From: JBCBDX01 sp039822005
Lineage (GTDB): Bacteria > Pseudomonadota > Alphaproteobacteria > Rhizobiales > Rhizobiaceae
Assembly (NCBI GenBank): GCA_039822005.1
Contig: JBCBMZ010000008.1
Location: 1 to 64,000 of the forward strand
DNA length: 64,000 nucleotides
Direction of reading: 5' to 3'
The translations under genes were made by a program, and so were the position numbers. Of this stretch, positions 43,150 through 51,587 are shown piece by piece; position 1 is the first letter of the stretch, and each line of letters starts with the position of its first letter. The notes below the pieces were generated by a model. That model saw only the letters and a list, made by a program, of their open reading frames with translations, did no database searches and was not told the DNA's origin.

Positions 43150-45534
43150 ATGGCGAAGAACCGGCCATTACTGTTCGCAAGCGTATCTGTATTGGCGCTT
43201 AGCACCTGTTTTTGGCAAACGCAGGCTCAGGCGCAAAACCAAACAGACGGTGCTTCCAACAGGCTTTTCTCTGGCGAAATGGTGCGCGACTGGACCGGAT
43301 TTTATGGTGGCGCGGTTGTTTCCGGCGGTCTCTACCACGGTTCAGGACCTGCTTACTTCGAAGACCAAAATTTCTCGGCGACAGATTCAGATGAAGCCTT
43401 CGCAGCCGGTTTGACGGTTGGTTACAACAGGCAGCATGGTCATTTTGTCTGGGGTTTTGAAGCGGACGTTAGTTGGGGTGATCTGAATTTTGATCCGCGC
43501 TTCATTGATTACAACGATGAAGACGACATCATGCTCAGTGAGTGGCAAACACTTATCACCCTGAGGGGTCGCGCTGGCATCGCGGTTGATCGCACATTTG
43601 CTTATTTCACCGGTGGCGCAGCCATCGCACAGGTCGATCAATGGTATTGCTATGAGGAAACCTGCGGTAGCGGCGGCAGATATGACGGCTACTATGATTT
43701 CCACAATTCCGGTTGGCACTTGGGAATCGCGGCGGGCTTGGGTGTCGAGCATGCAGTAAACGACAAAGTGACCGTGAAAGCAGAGTACCTGTACGTGGGG
43801 CTGCCCGGAAACGACGTTGATAGTGAATTTTCGGCGAGCGACAGTGATGTCAGCCCGGCCAACTTCTTTTCGTCGTCTCATTTGTTCCGTCTGGGCGTAA
43901 ACTACACGCCGCAAGCTGGCCAACAGCAGGCCTCACTTTTCACAACAGATGCTGGGGCCGGTCCAGTGATGGATTGGAATGGTGCATATGCGGGCCTGGT
44001 TGGAGGCACTGGCAACTATTTCGGTTCGACACCAGGTTATTACTATACGCCCGACTATTACGACTTCTTTGCGTCCAGCTGGGGCGGCGCACTTGGTGTA
44101 ACAGTTGGTGCCAATCGGCAGGTTGGAGCTCTCGTCTACGGTATTGAAGGCGATCTCAGTTGGACCAATTTCAATTACGGTTCCCGGAACACATGGGACG
44201 ATCCCGAAAACTACGAGTCGACAAGCGAATGGGACGCACTGGCGACTGTGCGCGCCCGCGCGGGTGTGGCGCTGGATAACACGCTTGTCTACGTTACCGG
44301 TGGTGTCGCTTTGGCGCATGTCGATCAGTGGTGGTGCTACGATTTCGGCGAGTGCGGCGCCGGCACATATGATGGTTACTATGATTTCCACAATTCGGGT
44401 TGGAAAGTGGGCTTCGCTGCCGGATTCGGCGTCGAACATGCCATTCGCCAGAACGTGACCATTAAAGCGGACTACCTGTTCGCGGGACTGCCAACTGATC
44501 GTGTGCCGAGCGAGTACTTGGCAGATAACGACTACTGGCCGGGCACATTTGAATCGTCAGTTCATATGTTGCGTGGCGGTATCAACATCAAGTTTGGTGA
44601 AGGTGGCCCCGTGTCAGGCGGACGCGCTTGGGCCCATGGCCCGGACAGCTATGATTGGGCCGGTTTCTACGGCGGTGCCGTCGTTGGTGGCGGATTGTAT
44701 ACCGGCTCATCTATCGGTTCATATTACTCCGATTATTACCAGGTTGCGTTATCAGAATGGGGTGCGACCGGCGGTTTAACGGTCGGCGCGAATATTCAAC
44801 GAGGTTCAGTCGTTGCCGGTGTTGAAGCGGACTTTAGCTGGTCGGGCTTGGGTTACGAACCCCATACCACCTATTATGATCCGAGCTACTATGAGACACG
44901 AAGCGACTGGAATTATCTGGCCACCATTCGTGGTCGCGTCGGTTTGGCGGTCGATAATAGCTTGATCTATGCCACCGGCGGTCTTGCCTTTGCCGATGTA
45001 AATCATCAATGGTGTTATGATGGTGCCGGTGAATGCGGCACGGACGTTTATGACTTTGCAAGTCTGGGCTGGAAAACCGGGTTTGCGGCGGGCGCTGGTG
45101 TCGAACACGCCATCCGGGACAATTTCACCATAAAGGCCGAGTATCTCTATGTGGGCCTGCCGAGCCAGTTGGATCATAACGAGAATTATCCGGCCAGCGG
45201 TGGGTATAATCCCGGTTCATTTGAATCATCTGCGCACATGTTCCGCCTTGGCGCGAACGTGAAGGTGTCTGATCGACGCCTTAAACGCGACATCAGGTGC
45301 GTTGGCCAGCTGCTCAACGGGCTGGCGCTCTATGCGTATAGATATCTTTGGAGCGATGCGCTTTACGTTGGCGTCATGGCGCAAGAAGTCCTGGAGTTTG
45401 ATCCGGAAGCTGTGGTCACAAGGCCAGACGGCTATTTTGCGGTCGATTACGCGCGATTGGGGACGCGTATGATGACCTATGAGGAGTTTCTGCGCAGCCA
45501 TGAACCGGGCGTGGTTCGAACGCTAGCTGCCTGA
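43150..45534 (+). CDS. Triple-barrel outer-membrane protein with Peptidase_S74-like C-terminal domain
   Basis: After a signal peptide (about 1-29) the 794-residue protein has three consecutive copies of an Omp25/31-like eight-strand barrel, near 47-255, 275-482 and 502-706. Each contains a (D)W-x-GxYxG start, a GxExDxSW strand, a WCY-containing loop, and a VEHAIxxxxTxKAxYLxxGLP end. Residues 706-794 (SDRRLKRDI and GVMAQEVLEF) match the S74 intramolecular chaperone domain, best known in phage tail-spikes and trimeric endosialidases. The ATG at 43150 follows AGGGGGA. Three fused barrels with this tail are unusual; each could be a separate pore, or one could span while the others are exposed. 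Confidence 0.85.
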   Translation: MAKNRPLLFASVSVLALSTCFWQTQAQAQNQTDGASNRLFSGEMVRDWTGFYGGAVVSGGLYHGSGPAYFEDQNFSATDSDEAFAAGLTVGYNRQHGHFVWGFEADVSWGDLNFDPRFIDYNDEDDIMLSEWQTLITLRGRAGIAVDRTFAYFTGGAAIAQVDQWYCYEETCGSGGRYDGYYDFHNSGWHLGIAAGLGVEHAVNDKVTVKAEYLYVGLPGNDVDSEFSASDSDVSPANFFSSSHLFRLGVNYTPQAGQQQASLFTTDAGAGPVMDWNGAYAGLVGGTGNYFGSTPGYYYTPDYYDFFASSWGGALGVTVGANRQVGALVYGIEGDLSWTNFNYGSRNTWDDPENYESTSEWDALATVRARAGVALDNTLVYVTGGVALAHVDQWWCYDFGECGAGTYDGYYDFHNSGWKVGFAAGFGVEHAIRQNVTIKADYLFAGLPTDRVPSEYLADNDYWPGTFESSVHMLRGGINIKFGEGGPVSGGRAWAHGPDSYDWAGFYGGAVVGGGLYTGSSIGSYYSDYYQVALSEWGATGGLTVGANIQRGSVVAGVEADFSWSGLGYEPHTTYYDPSYYETRSDWNYLATIRGRVGLAVDNSLIYATGGLAFADVNHQWCYDGAGECGTDVYDFASLGWKTGFAAGAGVEHAIRDNFTIKAEYLYVGLPSQLDHNENYPASGGYNPGSFESSAHMFRLGANVKVSDRRLKRDIRCVGQLLNGLALYAYRYLWSDALYVGVMAQEVLEFDPEAVVTRPDGYFAVDYARLGTRMMTYEEFLRSHEPGVVRTLAA

Positions 45535-45545
45535 AAACTGGCAGC

Positions 45546-47492
45546 TCAGCCGATTGGCGGCCGACCGGTTTCCAGTTTCACTGAAACCTGTATTCCGACA
45601 CCGAATTTAATTTCCGGGAGTGCTGGTTCCAAGCGTACTGATGCTTCCTGAAAGTTGTAGGTCAGCGTCGACGTTGGGCTTTGCCTGAGCTTCTGTGTCA
45701 GGCTCGTTGCGGCTGCATAAATGTTTTGCTGCGCCCCGGGCGGCAAGTTGGTCTTGTAGAAACCCAACAAGGTTCGCTTGATCTGGAAGTAGACCCGACC
45801 CCGTATGTAGCTCTCCATCACATCCAGGCCTGCATGTCGAAGCCGCAATTCGTCGCCGTGGTCGATCACACGATCGACAATCGCTTCCGATAAGGTGACG
45901 GGCTCATTGTCAAAGAAGGCCAAGCGGTAATCCAGCTCAACGTCGCCGCCGGCACCATAACCTTCAAGCACCTGATCATATCCGCCGAGTTCTTCGAAGA
46001 CTTGCCGTTCAACGATCAGAAAGCCCTTCAGACTGTTCAAACTGAGCGGAGAATAGTCGGATCGATGGCGTTCGAGTTTGCTTCCTGGACCAAATTTGGC
46101 GAACGCCTTGGGTCGAAGTTTCCCAACGGTTCGGATCAGCTCAGCCGGTTTGAGGATCGTGTCGGCATCAACAAATGCCAACCATTGTCCACTGGCTTGC
46201 TTCGCTCCCAAATTTCGCGCTTCCCATTGAAGAAAGTTTTCGCGGTCAGCAACGCGCAGAGTTTTGACGTCGGAAAAATTTGCTTCGACATAGTCGGCCG
46301 TTCCATCGGGACAAGAAAAATCAACGACAATCACTTCCGCCCCGTCCTGGTCCAACATGCGCGGCAAGCTTTGCTTGAGGTGTTCGAGCCGTCCTTTACA
46401 GGTGGTGATAATACTTAGCTTACTTGCCTGATTGCTCTCGACTCGGGCCTGCGCAGGAGCTTTCATATTTAACAAGGTCTTATTGTCGGGCGGAGCGGTT
46501 TGAGATTCAGTCCGTAGAGGATCAAGATCACCGCGGTTACCCGCAGTCTCAGCCGCATACGGCTTGGCCGCTTGGCTATTGAGATAGACGTCGCATGTCG
46601 TGCACGGAATGTCTTCCCGCGGCGGCGATTCACCGTTGAGCATTTGACGTGCATACCGGATTTTTGAATTGTTAATTGCGTCCAGGAAGCCGTCCGAGAA
46701 CGCGTTCCCGCCGAAATCACCCCAAAAATTTCGACAGCACCCCAACACCTTGCCGTCCCAGTTGATCCTAGGGGAATGCCAAAGCTGGCGGCACAAGTTT
46801 TGAAGGTATGGCGTTCCGGTCTTTTCGAGGTAATCCTCACGTGAGGTGTAGCCCAAACGGTTTTCCAGATCTGCCTTGTTTTCTATCGGCGAAAACTCGT
46901 CATCCCACGAGGTCTTTAGGTAGAACTGCATCTCCAATTCATCTGCTATGGATTTGGCTTGTTCGATCTCATCCTGATTGTGACCGAAAACGATGAACTG
47001 CCATTTCAGCTTGGGGTACTTTGCGTTGTACTGTTTCTTCCAATCGTTCAGCTTTCGGATATTTGAGAGGACAGTCTCGAGGTTGCCCTTGACGCGATAT
47101 TTTTCATAGCTTTCCTGTGTCGCACCGTCGATGGACACGGCCATCGCCTTGACGCTGTACTTCACCAGCCCTTCGAGCGCCTCATCTGATGCATTATTCA
47201 GGTTCACGCCGTTGAGTGCCGTTACATCAATCGCGTTGTCATAGGCGTATTCCAGGATTGCGGGCAATTGGGGATTGAGAAATATTTCCCCGTAGTTCGA
47301 CAACTCTATGTGTCGAATTTGAGGGTTGGCCTCAATTAGCGTGATGAAGTCATCCAAGCGGAGGAAACCGTACCCAACATGTTTGTCAATGGCTCTGGTT
47401 GCTGTGGGACAAGATGGGCATTTGAGTTGGCAGAACGAAGAAGCTTCGATCCCGATCGAAGTCGGATAGGTGGTCACTTCTGGGTCAATCAT
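45546..47492 (-). CDS. Radical SAM/SPASM enzyme fused to a family 2 glycosyltransferase
   Basis: Residues 1-320 form a radical SAM domain with the cluster motif CxxxCxxC at C21, C25 and C28 (FCQLKCPSC). It is followed by a SPASM-like region with LCRQLW, GCCRNFWGDFGGN and CTTCDVYL. After a linker, residues 355-560 form a GT-A glycosyltransferase: LSIITTCKGRLEHLKQSL, VIVVDFSCPDGTADYV and the DxD of FVDADTIL. The C-terminal 85 residues are unrecognised and may bind an acceptor. A radical enzyme and a glycosyltransferase in one chain suggests modification of a peptide or glycan with one substrate handed over. It is convergent with the triple-barrel gene, 11 bases apart. Confidence 0.88.
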   Translation of the reverse strand: MIDPEVTTYPTSIGIEASSFCQLKCPSCPTATRAIDKHVGYGFLRLDDFITLIEANPQIRHIELSNYGEIFLNPQLPAILEYAYDNAIDVTALNGVNLNNASDEALEGLVKYSVKAMAVSIDGATQESYEKYRVKGNLETVLSNIRKLNDWKKQYNAKYPKLKWQFIVFGHNQDEIEQAKSIADELEMQFYLKTSWDDEFSPIENKADLENRLGYTSREDYLEKTGTPYLQNLCRQLWHSPRINWDGKVLGCCRNFWGDFGGNAFSDGFLDAINNSKIRYARQMLNGESPPREDIPCTTCDVYLNSQAAKPYAAETAGNRGDLDPLRTESQTAPPDNKTLLNMKAPAQARVESNQASKLSIITTCKGRLEHLKQSLPRMLDQDGAEVIVVDFSCPDGTADYVEANFSDVKTLRVADRENFLQWEARNLGAKQASGQWLAFVDADTILKPAELIRTVGKLRPKAFAKFGPGSKLERHRSDYSPLSLNSLKGFLIVERQVFEELGGYDQVLEGYGAGGDVELDYRLAFFDNEPVTLSEAIVDRVIDHGDELRLRHAGLDVMESYIRGRVYFQIKRTLLGFYKTNLPPGAQQNIYAAATSLTQKLRQSPTSTLTYNFQEASVRLEPALPEIKFGVGIQVSVKLETGRPPIG

Positions 47493-47835
47493 GCGAGCGC
47501 TTTCTATAGACCGTAGCTCTCAAAATTGGATTGCATACTAAAGGTTTACAGACAAGCTGGCATATTCAAAAGATGCAGAAGGTTTTTCGAGTCAAATGTT
47601 GGCGCTGTTCATCTCAATTACCGGGCAAAGCTGACGTTCGCTCGCAACCGCAGCAAAGGTCCGCTCCCCGCCCACATTTGCCTTTGTAGCTTGCGGCCCA
47701 TAGCGGCCGTTTGCTGACTACCTTGGCCATGTCCGCTTGCGGCAGCGCAGCGAGTACGCGCCGGTCTTTCCCGACCTGAACCCGTCCGTTATTCGGACTT
47801 GCCAAGTCGACACCGACGGGGATCGTTTTGAACAC
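47493..47835. other. Gene-free spacer between radical SAM-GT and GntR genes
   Basis: No supported gene is present in 343 bases. The central part has the GC-rich, mosaic character of the other spacers of this accessory stretch (AAAGGTCCGCTCCCCGCCC, GCGGCCCATAGCGGCC). Short frames on both strands have no ribosome site or family features. Confidence 0.45.
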
Positions 47836-48552
47836 CTAAACTTCAAAACTCACACAATCTGCACGAGAGACAGCTTGTGAAACCTCAACCGTCTCGCCAA
47901 CGTCATCCACGTTCGTGCCTATAGTCACCACAACGGGCTGACTTCTAGGAATATTGAGCAACAGATGCTCTTGCGCCGTGGGGAGCCGCGCCTCAATACG
48001 CGTACTGCGGCGCTCGTAGCGCGGCACCCCTTTGACCGCCAGAGCCTTGCTAACGCTACCGGTTGCCTCCAATGCGTCGGCGATACCCTCAAAGCGTGGC
48101 AACGGAAAATGGTTGCGTGCAATCACCATTGGGACACCGTCAATCGACCGAAGCAACTCGGTCCGGAATACCAGAGAGCCGGTTCTCAGCCCCATGTCAT
48201 TTGACAACTCATGAGGCAGCGGAACGGCCCGCCGGCCAATCACTGTTGTGTCGCCCTGCCGACTGTTACGCCGCACCGTGTCGCTAAAGGATGGGTTTTT
48301 GCTGATGCGATAGGCAACCCGCTGCAGTGAAACGCGGTAGCCTAGGCCCTGCCAGCTCTCCACTCGACCCTCATCACGCAATCGCTCCATGACCCGGCGC
48401 GCGCCGTGATTGGTGAGCCGACGCTGACGGGCCAGGGACGCCAAAGTTGGCAATTGATCACCGGGCACAAGAACGCCACTGTCAATCTGGCGTCGCAGAT
48501 CGCGGTACACATTGAACCAGGGTGTATCGTTGGCGTGCCGATCCACATTCAT
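47836..48552 (-). CDS. GntR-family regulator with UTRA domain (HutC/PhnF type)
   Basis: The N-terminal winged helix (about residues 10-75: WFNVYRDLRRQIDSGVLVPG, then LPTLASLARQ) is typical of GntR proteins. The C-terminal domain (about 95-238, with FRTELLRSIDGVPMVIARN) is a UTRA ligand domain, as in HutC and PhnF. It probably represses the divergent PHP-ABC transporter operon and releases on binding a small metabolite. The 238-residue length fits. The ligand is not readable; PhnF-like proteins often sense sugar phosphates or phosphonate-related compounds. Confidence 0.9.
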   Translation of the reverse strand: MNVDRHANDTPWFNVYRDLRRQIDSGVLVPGDQLPTLASLARQRRLTNHGARRVMERLRDEGRVESWQGLGYRVSLQRVAYRISKNPSFSDTVRRNSRQGDTTVIGRRAVPLPHELSNDMGLRTGSLVFRTELLRSIDGVPMVIARNHFPLPRFEGIADALEATGSVSKALAVKGVPRYERRSTRIEARLPTAQEHLLLNIPRSQPVVVTIGTNVDDVGETVEVSQAVSRADCVSFEV

Positions 48553-49052
48553 CGGTTAGACCAGCCTCCTATCTCGACCACTGCCACGCTATCATCACAC
48601 GATAACATTTATATGGCGAAGGCATCGGACAAGCGTTTGTACGGACCCGTTCGACGGCCCATGGGATCCGCCTTCCGGCAAGGGGACGTCGCTGATAAAA
48701 GATGAGCTGAAGGCTGAACGGCGATCGGCGCGCTCGTTTTGGCCCTTTGGCGGCAGATCCGGCCTGAACCAAAAAGGCACACCTAGTTAGGGTCGAGCGC
48801 CCACAAGCCAGCCTCAGCTTGCAATGACTGGGTGCAACTTGGATGCGACCGGCGTCAATGCACCTGGAGAGAACGATTTGGCCAACGTACCTCTGGCGGC
48901 GACGTCGGCTTTGCCGATTTTTCGAGTATGTTTCGCAAACATCATTGGTTTGTGTGAAGACTCCTTGACACTTTCCCTCACCCGCCAATCTGTTTTCTTT
49001 CTGTCATGGACGAGCGTTTAGCGTTGAGCCAGTTACTCAAACGGAATGCTCA
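48553..49052. promoter_or_regulatory. Divergent control region of the GntR and transporter genes
   Basis: The 500-base spacer lies between two divergently read genes and must hold both promoters. A TTGACA at 48965-48970 is a possible -35 box for the rightward operon, but no good -10 follows at 17 bases. No strong inverted repeat of operator size was found. The middle part has the same mosaic composition as the other accessory spacers. Confidence 0.4.
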
Positions 49053-49952
49053 ATGCTCGACGCTTTCAAAGCCCCCGGCCAGTTTTGGCGGGGCAACATC
49101 CATGGCCATTCGACCAATTCTGATGGTCATCTGACGCCAGGAGAAGTCTGCGCCGCTTATCATGAGCAGGGGTACGACTTCATCTGTCTCTCTGACCATT
49201 TCCGCGCGATTTTCAACTTTCCTATCTCGGATACGCGGCCATACCGGGCCAACGGATTCACGACGATTCTGGGCGCGGAAGTCCATGCGCCGTGCACGTC
49301 CCGCGGGGTGGATTGGCACATCCTCGCCGTTGGCCTTCCGGCGGATTTCCCCGCAATCTCGGACGCAGAAACGGGCGTCGACCTAGCCCGGCGCTGTGCT
49401 GAAGCAGGTGCCTTCGTCGCGATTGCTCACCCGGCCTGGTACAACCTTGAACTTGCCGATGCGCTCGCCCTCGACGCGGCGCATGCCGTCGAGGTCTATA
49501 ACCACACCTGCGCCGTTCATTCATCGCGCGGCGACAGTTTTGCGATGTGGGATGCCATCCTGTCCGCGGGACGGCAAGTCACTGGCATTGCGGTCGACGA
49601 CAGCCATTGGAAGCCGGGCACGCCAGACGCCTTTGGCGGCTGGGTGATGGTCAAAGCCGAGGAAAATGATGCCGACCATCTACTGGCGGCGCTGAAGGCT
49701 GGCCAGTTTTACGCTACGCAAGGACCCGAAATCAGCGAACTGCGCCAGGTGGACGATCAGCTCGTCGTACGCTGCTCGCCGGCCACGCAGGTTTTCGCTG
49801 TGGGCCCGGTCGCGAAGGCTGTGCATGTCACCGGCACAACCCTCACCCGCGCAATTCTTCCGCTGGAAAAATTCAAAGGCGGATGGTGTCGCGTTGTCTT
49901 GCGCGACGCGATGGGCCGCCAGGCCTGGACCAACCCGCTCTGGCTCGACTGA
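49053..49952 (+). CDS. PHP-domain metal-dependent hydrolase (CehA/McbA-like)
   Basis: The 299-residue protein has the PHP metal motifs: NIHGHSTNSDGHLTPGE near residue 15, FICLSDHF near 44, IAHPAW near 127 and VDDSHW near 190. CehA/McbA-type PHP hydrolases cleave esters or phosphoesters. The protein is the first gene of the transporter operon, 22 bases before the first binding-protein gene. It may convert the transported compound or a periplasmic or cytosolic derivative. There is no signal peptide, so it should be cytosolic. Confidence 0.88.
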   Translation: MLDAFKAPGQFWRGNIHGHSTNSDGHLTPGEVCAAYHEQGYDFICLSDHFRAIFNFPISDTRPYRANGFTTILGAEVHAPCTSRGVDWHILAVGLPADFPAISDAETGVDLARRCAEAGAFVAIAHPAWYNLELADALALDAAHAVEVYNHTCAVHSSRGDSFAMWDAILSAGRQVTGIAVDDSHWKPGTPDAFGGWVMVKAEENDADHLLAALKAGQFYATQGPEISELRQVDDQLVVRCSPATQVFAVGPVAKAVHVTGTTLTRAILPLEKFKGGWCRVVLRDAMGRQAWTNPLWLD

Positions 49953-49974
49953 ACGCACAAAGGAGAGATCTCAA

Positions 49975-51507
49975 ATGAAAACACTTTTGTTAACCACGGC
50001 CGTACTTGCCGTTGCGATGCTTCCGGCCCAAGCCCAGGAGTTGCGCATTGCTCTGTCGACCTTCGAACGAGGGCTCGACCCGCAAGACAACACCGGCAAT
50101 TCCGGTGCGCCGATGCTCTATCAGATTTTTGACACCCTGATCGAGCGCGACAGCTTCTCCACACCCCTGTCGTTCAAGCCGGGCCTTGCCACAGAATGGG
50201 AGCAGGTCGAACCAACGGTTTGGGAACTGACGCTGCGTGAGGGCGTGGTCTTCCACAATGGCGATACCTTCGATGCACATGACGTCGAATTCTCGCTCGA
50301 CCGGATGTATCACAACGAAGATCCTGAATTCACCAGCGCCTGGGGCCGCTGGCACTACAACTTCGAAGATGTGGAGGTCGTCGATCCGATGACCGTACGC
50401 ATCCACACCATTCGCCCAGAACCAGCTTTTCTCACGCTGATTTCGTCGCGATCGGCGGGGATTACCTCAAGGGACTATCAAGAAGAGGTTGGCTTTGACA
50501 CGGCTAAGTTGAACCCGGTCGGTACCGGCCCCTATGAAGTGACTGAGTTTGTTCCAGGTGAGACTCTGGTTCTTAAGCGGTTTGACGGTCATTGGGGCGA
50601 GGCCGCCGAACTCGAAAAAGTCACGATGACCTATGTTCCGGAGGTGTCGAGCCGCATCACAGGTCTGGTCAACGACGAGTTTGATCTGGTCACGAACATT
50701 CCACCCGATCAGGCGAGCGCGCTCGACGTTGACGGCATCACCACACAGGGCGTCACCTGGCCCATGTTCCATGTCTGGCTGATCCACCAGAACGTCGCCC
50801 CGACGGACAACCCGTTGGTTCGCCGCGCTTTGCGCCTTTGCACGGACCGCCAGGCCCTCGTTGATGGCCTCTGGAACGGTCTGGCCGGGACGCCGACCGC
50901 GCACCAGTTCCCCGAGTATGGCGCTCCGCTCTACATTGAGGGGCTGGAGCTTATCCGCTACGACCCTGAAGGGGGCCGCCGGCTGCTCGACGAAGCAGGC
51001 TACAACGGCGAGGAGATGGTCATCTCCCACGCTGGCAACTACTACCTGTACGGCGATCTCGCCGCCCAAGTCATTCAGCAGCAATGGGCCGAATGCGGCT
51101 TGAATCTCCGTCTGCAGGAAGAGGACTGGGCGACGTTCCACGGTTCCCAGCCCCACGACGCCATCAACTTCCGCACCTGGTCGAACCCAATGTACTACCC
51201 CGATCCGATGGGCGCGATGGATACCCATTGGTCACCAAAATCTTGGGCTTCGCAGCGCGGCCTTTGGACGCCGTCACACCCTGATTGGGAGGCCACGTAT
51301 GAGGCAGCCCGCTTTGAGACCGACCTTTCCGAGCGTCGCGACGCCTATCAGCGTCTCTTGGAGATTGCAGAAGAAGAGTCAGGCTGGCTCCTCCTCTACA
51401 AACCGCACGAGCTCTACGCGATGCGCGAAGGGATCTCGTTCGACATTCCCATCGCCCAGCGGCCTTATGTGATCCCCCTGCGCGGCGGCGAAATCACTGT
51501 CAACTGA
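49975..51507 (+). CDS. Family 5 extracellular solute-binding protein, paralog 1
   Basis: A signal peptide (LLTTAVLAVAMLPAQA) precedes a 490-residue DppA/OppA-type binding domain. The DppA-type pieces LREGVVFHNGDTFDAHDVEF and VGTGPYEVTEFVPGETLVLK are clear. It captures peptides, opines or metal chelates in the periplasm for the downstream permeases. ATG 49975 follows AAAGGAGAG. It is closely related to the next gene over its whole length. The upstream extension of the frame to 49825 overlaps the PHP gene and is not used. Confidence 0.93.
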   Translation: MKTLLLTTAVLAVAMLPAQAQELRIALSTFERGLDPQDNTGNSGAPMLYQIFDTLIERDSFSTPLSFKPGLATEWEQVEPTVWELTLREGVVFHNGDTFDAHDVEFSLDRMYHNEDPEFTSAWGRWHYNFEDVEVVDPMTVRIHTIRPEPAFLTLISSRSAGITSRDYQEEVGFDTAKLNPVGTGPYEVTEFVPGETLVLKRFDGHWGEAAELEKVTMTYVPEVSSRITGLVNDEFDLVTNIPPDQASALDVDGITTQGVTWPMFHVWLIHQNVAPTDNPLVRRALRLCTDRQALVDGLWNGLAGTPTAHQFPEYGAPLYIEGLELIRYDPEGGRRLLDEAGYNGEEMVISHAGNYYLYGDLAAQVIQQQWAECGLNLRLQEEDWATFHGSQPHDAINFRTWSNPMYYPDPMGAMDTHWSPKSWASQRGLWTPSHPDWEATYEAARFETDLSERRDAYQRLLEIAEEESGWLLLYKPHELYAMREGISFDIPIAQRPYVIPLRGGEITVN

Positions 51508-51523
51508 TCACAACAAGGCCTCA

Positions 51524-51550
51524 GCTCTGGGCGGTGTCGTCGCCCGGAGC
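51524..51550 (+). other. Stem-loop between the two binding-protein genes
   Basis: GCTCTGGGCG and CGCCCGGAGC form a 10-base stem (one T-G pair) with a 7-base loop, with no U-tract after it. Such stems after binding-protein genes commonly protect the upstream message from 3' decay and give more binding protein than permease. Confidence 0.5.
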
Positions 51551-51587
51551 CCTTGATCATCGCCATTCCCAAACCCGGAGATAACAA

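Noticed and set aside
47614..47835. Possible small Cys-containing protein between the radical SAM-GT and GntR genes
   Set aside because: The frame matches the spacer-repeat type of sequence seen elsewhere and has no start signal.
48590..48604. TATC-N7-GATA as operator of the GntR regulator
   Set aside because: Four-base arms are too short to stand out from chance and do not fit the GT-N-TA-N-AC pattern of HutC-type sites.
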